Shown here one piece after another: positions 62,244 to 64,000 of a stretch of DNA of 64,000 nt (position 1 is the stretch's first letter; the number at the start of each line of letters is the position of its first letter). The notes under the pieces are model-generated. The model did no database searches, had not been told where the DNA came from, and worked only from the letters and a program-made list of their open reading frames with translations. The translations under genes and the position numbers were made by a program. The stretch comes from JAWKIJ01 sp041394325 (lineage in GTDB: Bacteria > Actinomycetota > Acidimicrobiia > Acidimicrobiales > Microtrichaceae). The stretch covers positions 1,426,001-1,490,000 of the forward strand of contig JAWKIJ010000001.1 in NCBI GenBank assembly GCA_041394325.1. The letters run 5' to 3'.

Positions 62244-63386
62244 ATGGAGACGTTCCTGTTGATCGTGTCGGTGGCGTTGGCGTTTGCCGTTGCCGCGTGC
62301 GTGGTGCTGATCGGGCGCCTGAGCGGTGTCGGAGCGGGGCCCGGCGGCGGCCCCGAGTCGCTCGAACGGGCCGTGGGTATGGCGCTCGACGGGCAGGGTG
62401 AGGCGCTGGTGCGTCTGGCCGATGTCCGCTATTCCGCCCTGCAGGAGCGTTCCGACGCGACGTTGGCGCAGCATTCGCAGTCGGTGCACCGCGACCTTGC
62501 CGAGATGGCGGAGCGGCTCGCGGCGCTCGAACGGCAGCGACAGGCCGATTCGGACGGCCTGCGGGCGGTGGTGGCCGACCTCGCGGACGCGCATCGCCTC
62601 ACCCGCGACGAGACGGCACGCCTGGCCACGGCCATGCGTGATCACCGGGTCCGCGGCACCTGGGGTGAGGTGCAGCTCCGCCGCGTGCTCGAGTTGTCGG
62701 GGATGGCCGCACACGCCGACTTCGTCGAACAGGCGGCATTCGCCGGTGGCGCCGCCCGCCCCGATGTGCTCGTACGGCTCCCCAACTCCCGCGCCGCCGT
62801 CGTCGACGCGAAGGCGCCCCTCGACGCGTACCTCGCCGCCTCTGCGGTCGACGACATCGATGAGCGGGACCGCCTGCATCGTGACCACGCCAAGGCCGTG
62901 GGCGCGCATGTCACGGCGTTGGCCGGTCGGCGATACACCGAGATCGTCCCCGACGCGGTCGAGTTGGTGTTGCTGTTCCTCCCCGGCGACCACTTCCTGG
63001 CCACCGCGCTCGACGCGGATGCCGCACTGTTCGACCGTGCGGCGCGCGTCGGGGTGCTGCTCGTCACCCCGACGTCGTTGTTGGCCGTACTGCGCGCCGT
63101 TGCGGTGGGGTGGCGTGAGCAGCGGGCAGCCGACACGGCGCTGGAGATCGTGGAACTCGGTCGCGAACTGCACGAACGGCTCGGCGTGTTCGCCGAGCAC
63201 CTCGGCTCGGTCGGCACCCACCTCGACCGTGCGGTCACCGGCTACAACCGGGCGGTGGGATCGTTCGACAGCCGGGTCGCGTGCACGGCGCGCAAGCTCG
63301 CCGAACGGGGTGTCATGTCGGGGCGTGGCGAGGTCGCCGTGGCGATGGTCGACTCCCGATCCCGGCCGCTGCTCAGCGCACCGTGA
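62244..63386 (+). CDS. rmuC: DNA recombination protein RmuC
   Basis: A 380-residue protein. An N-terminal membrane helix (FLLIVSVALAFAVAACVVLI) precedes a long coiled coil (about residues 60-130). The RmuC nuclease-like core follows: RGTWGEVQLRRVLELSGM, RPDVLVRLPN, AAVVDAKAPLDAYLAA, ELVLLFLPGDHFLATAL and VLLVTPTSLLAVLRAVAVGW. RmuC limits inversions at short inverted repeats. The last 14 bases overlap the convergent P-type ATPase gene. Confidence 0.93.
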   Translation: METFLLIVSVALAFAVAACVVLIGRLSGVGAGPGGGPESLERAVGMALDGQGEALVRLADVRYSALQERSDATLAQHSQSVHRDLAEMAERLAALERQRQADSDGLRAVVADLADAHRLTRDETARLATAMRDHRVRGTWGEVQLRRVLELSGMAAHADFVEQAAFAGGAARPDVLVRLPNSRAAVVDAKAPLDAYLAASAVDDIDERDRLHRDHAKAVGAHVTALAGRRYTEIVPDAVELVLLFLPGDHFLATALDADAALFDRAARVGVLLVTPTSLLAVLRAVAVGWREQRAADTALEIVELGRELHERLGVFAEHLGSVGTHLDRAVTGYNRAVGSFDSRVACTARKLAERGVMSGRGEVAVAMVDSRSRPLLSAP

Positions 63387-64000
63387 CCAGGCGGCGGACC
63401 TCGTCGATCACGCCCAGGGTCAGCGCGGCGCCGACGCAGATGCCCCATTGGCCGAGCGTCAGATCCGACGTCTCGAACAGCCGACGAAGCGGTGGCACCT
63501 CCACGACCAGCACCTGCAGCACCGCGACGGCGCCGAGCGCCACCCACAGCACGCGGTTGCGCAGGGTCTCGGCCGAGAACAGCGTCCGTCGCACCCGCAC
63601 GTTGAGGGCGTTGACCACCTGGCAGAACACGAAGGCGCAGAACGCCATGGTGGTGGCGACCCCGGTTCCGTAGCGGGGTCTGGCCCACGCCAGCAGGCCC
63701 AGGGAAATTGCCGCCATCACGGAGCCGTGCAACAGCAGTACCCGGAGTCGGTGAGCGTTGAGGATCGACGCCCCGGCCGGCCGCGGGGGATCGTCCATCA
63801 CGTCGGCGCGGGGAGGGTCGCTGCCCAGTGCCATCGCGGGTGGGCCGTCCATGATGATGTTGATCCACAGCAGCTGGATCGCCGCGAACGGCTGGGGCAA
63901 CCCGGCGAGCTGGCTCCCGACCAGTGTGATGATGGCACCCACGTTGGTGGCCACCTGGAAGCGCACGAAGCGCACGATGTTGTCGTAGATCGAGCGGCCC
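63373..64000 (-). CDS. Cation-transporting P-type ATPase, C-terminal part
   Basis: The 5' part lies beyond the right edge; about 208 residues are visible. GRSIYDNIVRFVRFQVATNV is the segment after the P domain, then QLLWINIIMDGPPAMALGSD, the M6 helix with the N-x-x-x-D cation ligands of calcium-type (P2A) pumps. The remaining helices include FCAFVFCQVVNALNVR and VEVPPLRRLFETSDL, typical of the C-terminal domain of Ca2+/Mg2+-type P-ATPases. The transported ion is not certain. Confidence 0.9.
   Translation of the reverse strand, partial: GRSIYDNIVRFVRFQVATNVGAIITLVGSQLAGLPQPFAAIQLLWINIIMDGPPAMALGSDPPRADVMDDPPRPAGASILNAHRLRVLLLHGSVMAAISLGLLAWARPRYGTGVATTMAFCAFVFCQVVNALNVRVRRTLFSAETLRNRVLWVALGAVAVLQVLVVEVPPLRRLFETSDLTLGQWGICVGAALTLGVIDEVRRLVTVR

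Noticed and set aside
1..64000. CRISPR arrays, insertion sequences, prophage or integrase genes
   Set aside because: No regularly spaced direct repeats, transposase or integrase motifs were seen on either strand. The only dispersed repeat noticed is the 54-bp palindrome.

Overview
The window is about 64 kb of very GC-rich DNA with short intergenic gaps; no stretch over 300 bases lacks a gene. Gene content points to an actinobacterium, most likely of the class Acidimicrobiia (inference). Both tiny actinobacterial ribosomal proteins, bS22 and bL37, are encoded here. The order rsmI..tatD-rsmA-ispE..glmU-prs-rplY-pth-mfd-mazG-eno-ftsB-DUF501-ppx is essentially that of Mycobacterium tuberculosis Rv1003-Rv1026, recalled from memory. 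IspE and GlmU are compact versions. Many genes look leaderless: a TANNNT -10 box ends 6-9 nt before the start codon.

Layout. 1-11.8 kb: lysoplasmalogenase tail, M1 aminopeptidase, dienoyl-CoA-isomerase-like crotonase, acyl-CoA dehydrogenase, lipoprotein, VOC protein, YhhQ transporter, bL37, BrkB-like membrane protein, PHP phosphoesterase and an SGNH hydrolase. 11.8-24.8 kb: a DsbA-like/DsbB-like oxidative folding pair, then ychF, DUF192, rsmI, a methyltransferase, a PfkB kinase, a Ski2-like helicase, a phosphatase, a HAD protein, tatD, a small anchored protein in the usual rpfB position, rsmA and ispE. 24.8-30.5 kb: bS22, a secreted lipoprotein and an exopolysaccharide block (Wzz/kinase-like protein, polyprenyl glycosylphosphotransferase, GT2), ending in tRNA-Gln. 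30.6-45 kb: the housekeeping run glmU to ppx, largely joined by 4-nt NTGA stop/start overlaps. 45-51.4 kb: GNAT, GT39-like and GT4 glycosyltransferases, enoyl-CoA hydratase, and an SDR/acyltransferase pair. 51.5-64 kb: divergent Fe-S RecB-like nuclease and UvrD-like helicase, ABC-2 exporter, membrane metallophosphoesterase, HrpA, RmuC and the end of a cation P-type ATPase.

Caution on quality: about fourteen genes, including the normally essential ychF, eno and rsmA, carry one or two small indels, mostly lost bases in G/C runs. This pattern fits an uncorrected assembly better than gene decay, so those genes are annotated over their full span with the break positions given.

Most unusual observations: a 54-bp palindromic element present twice in opposite orientation at convergent gene ends, once read into a protein C-terminus; two genes that seem to start with CTG inside CTGA overlaps; divergent promoters whose -10 boxes share bases; a structured leader before the exopolysaccharide block; a GlmU with no acetyltransferase site; and a Wzz/kinase-like protein with no Walker A lysine.
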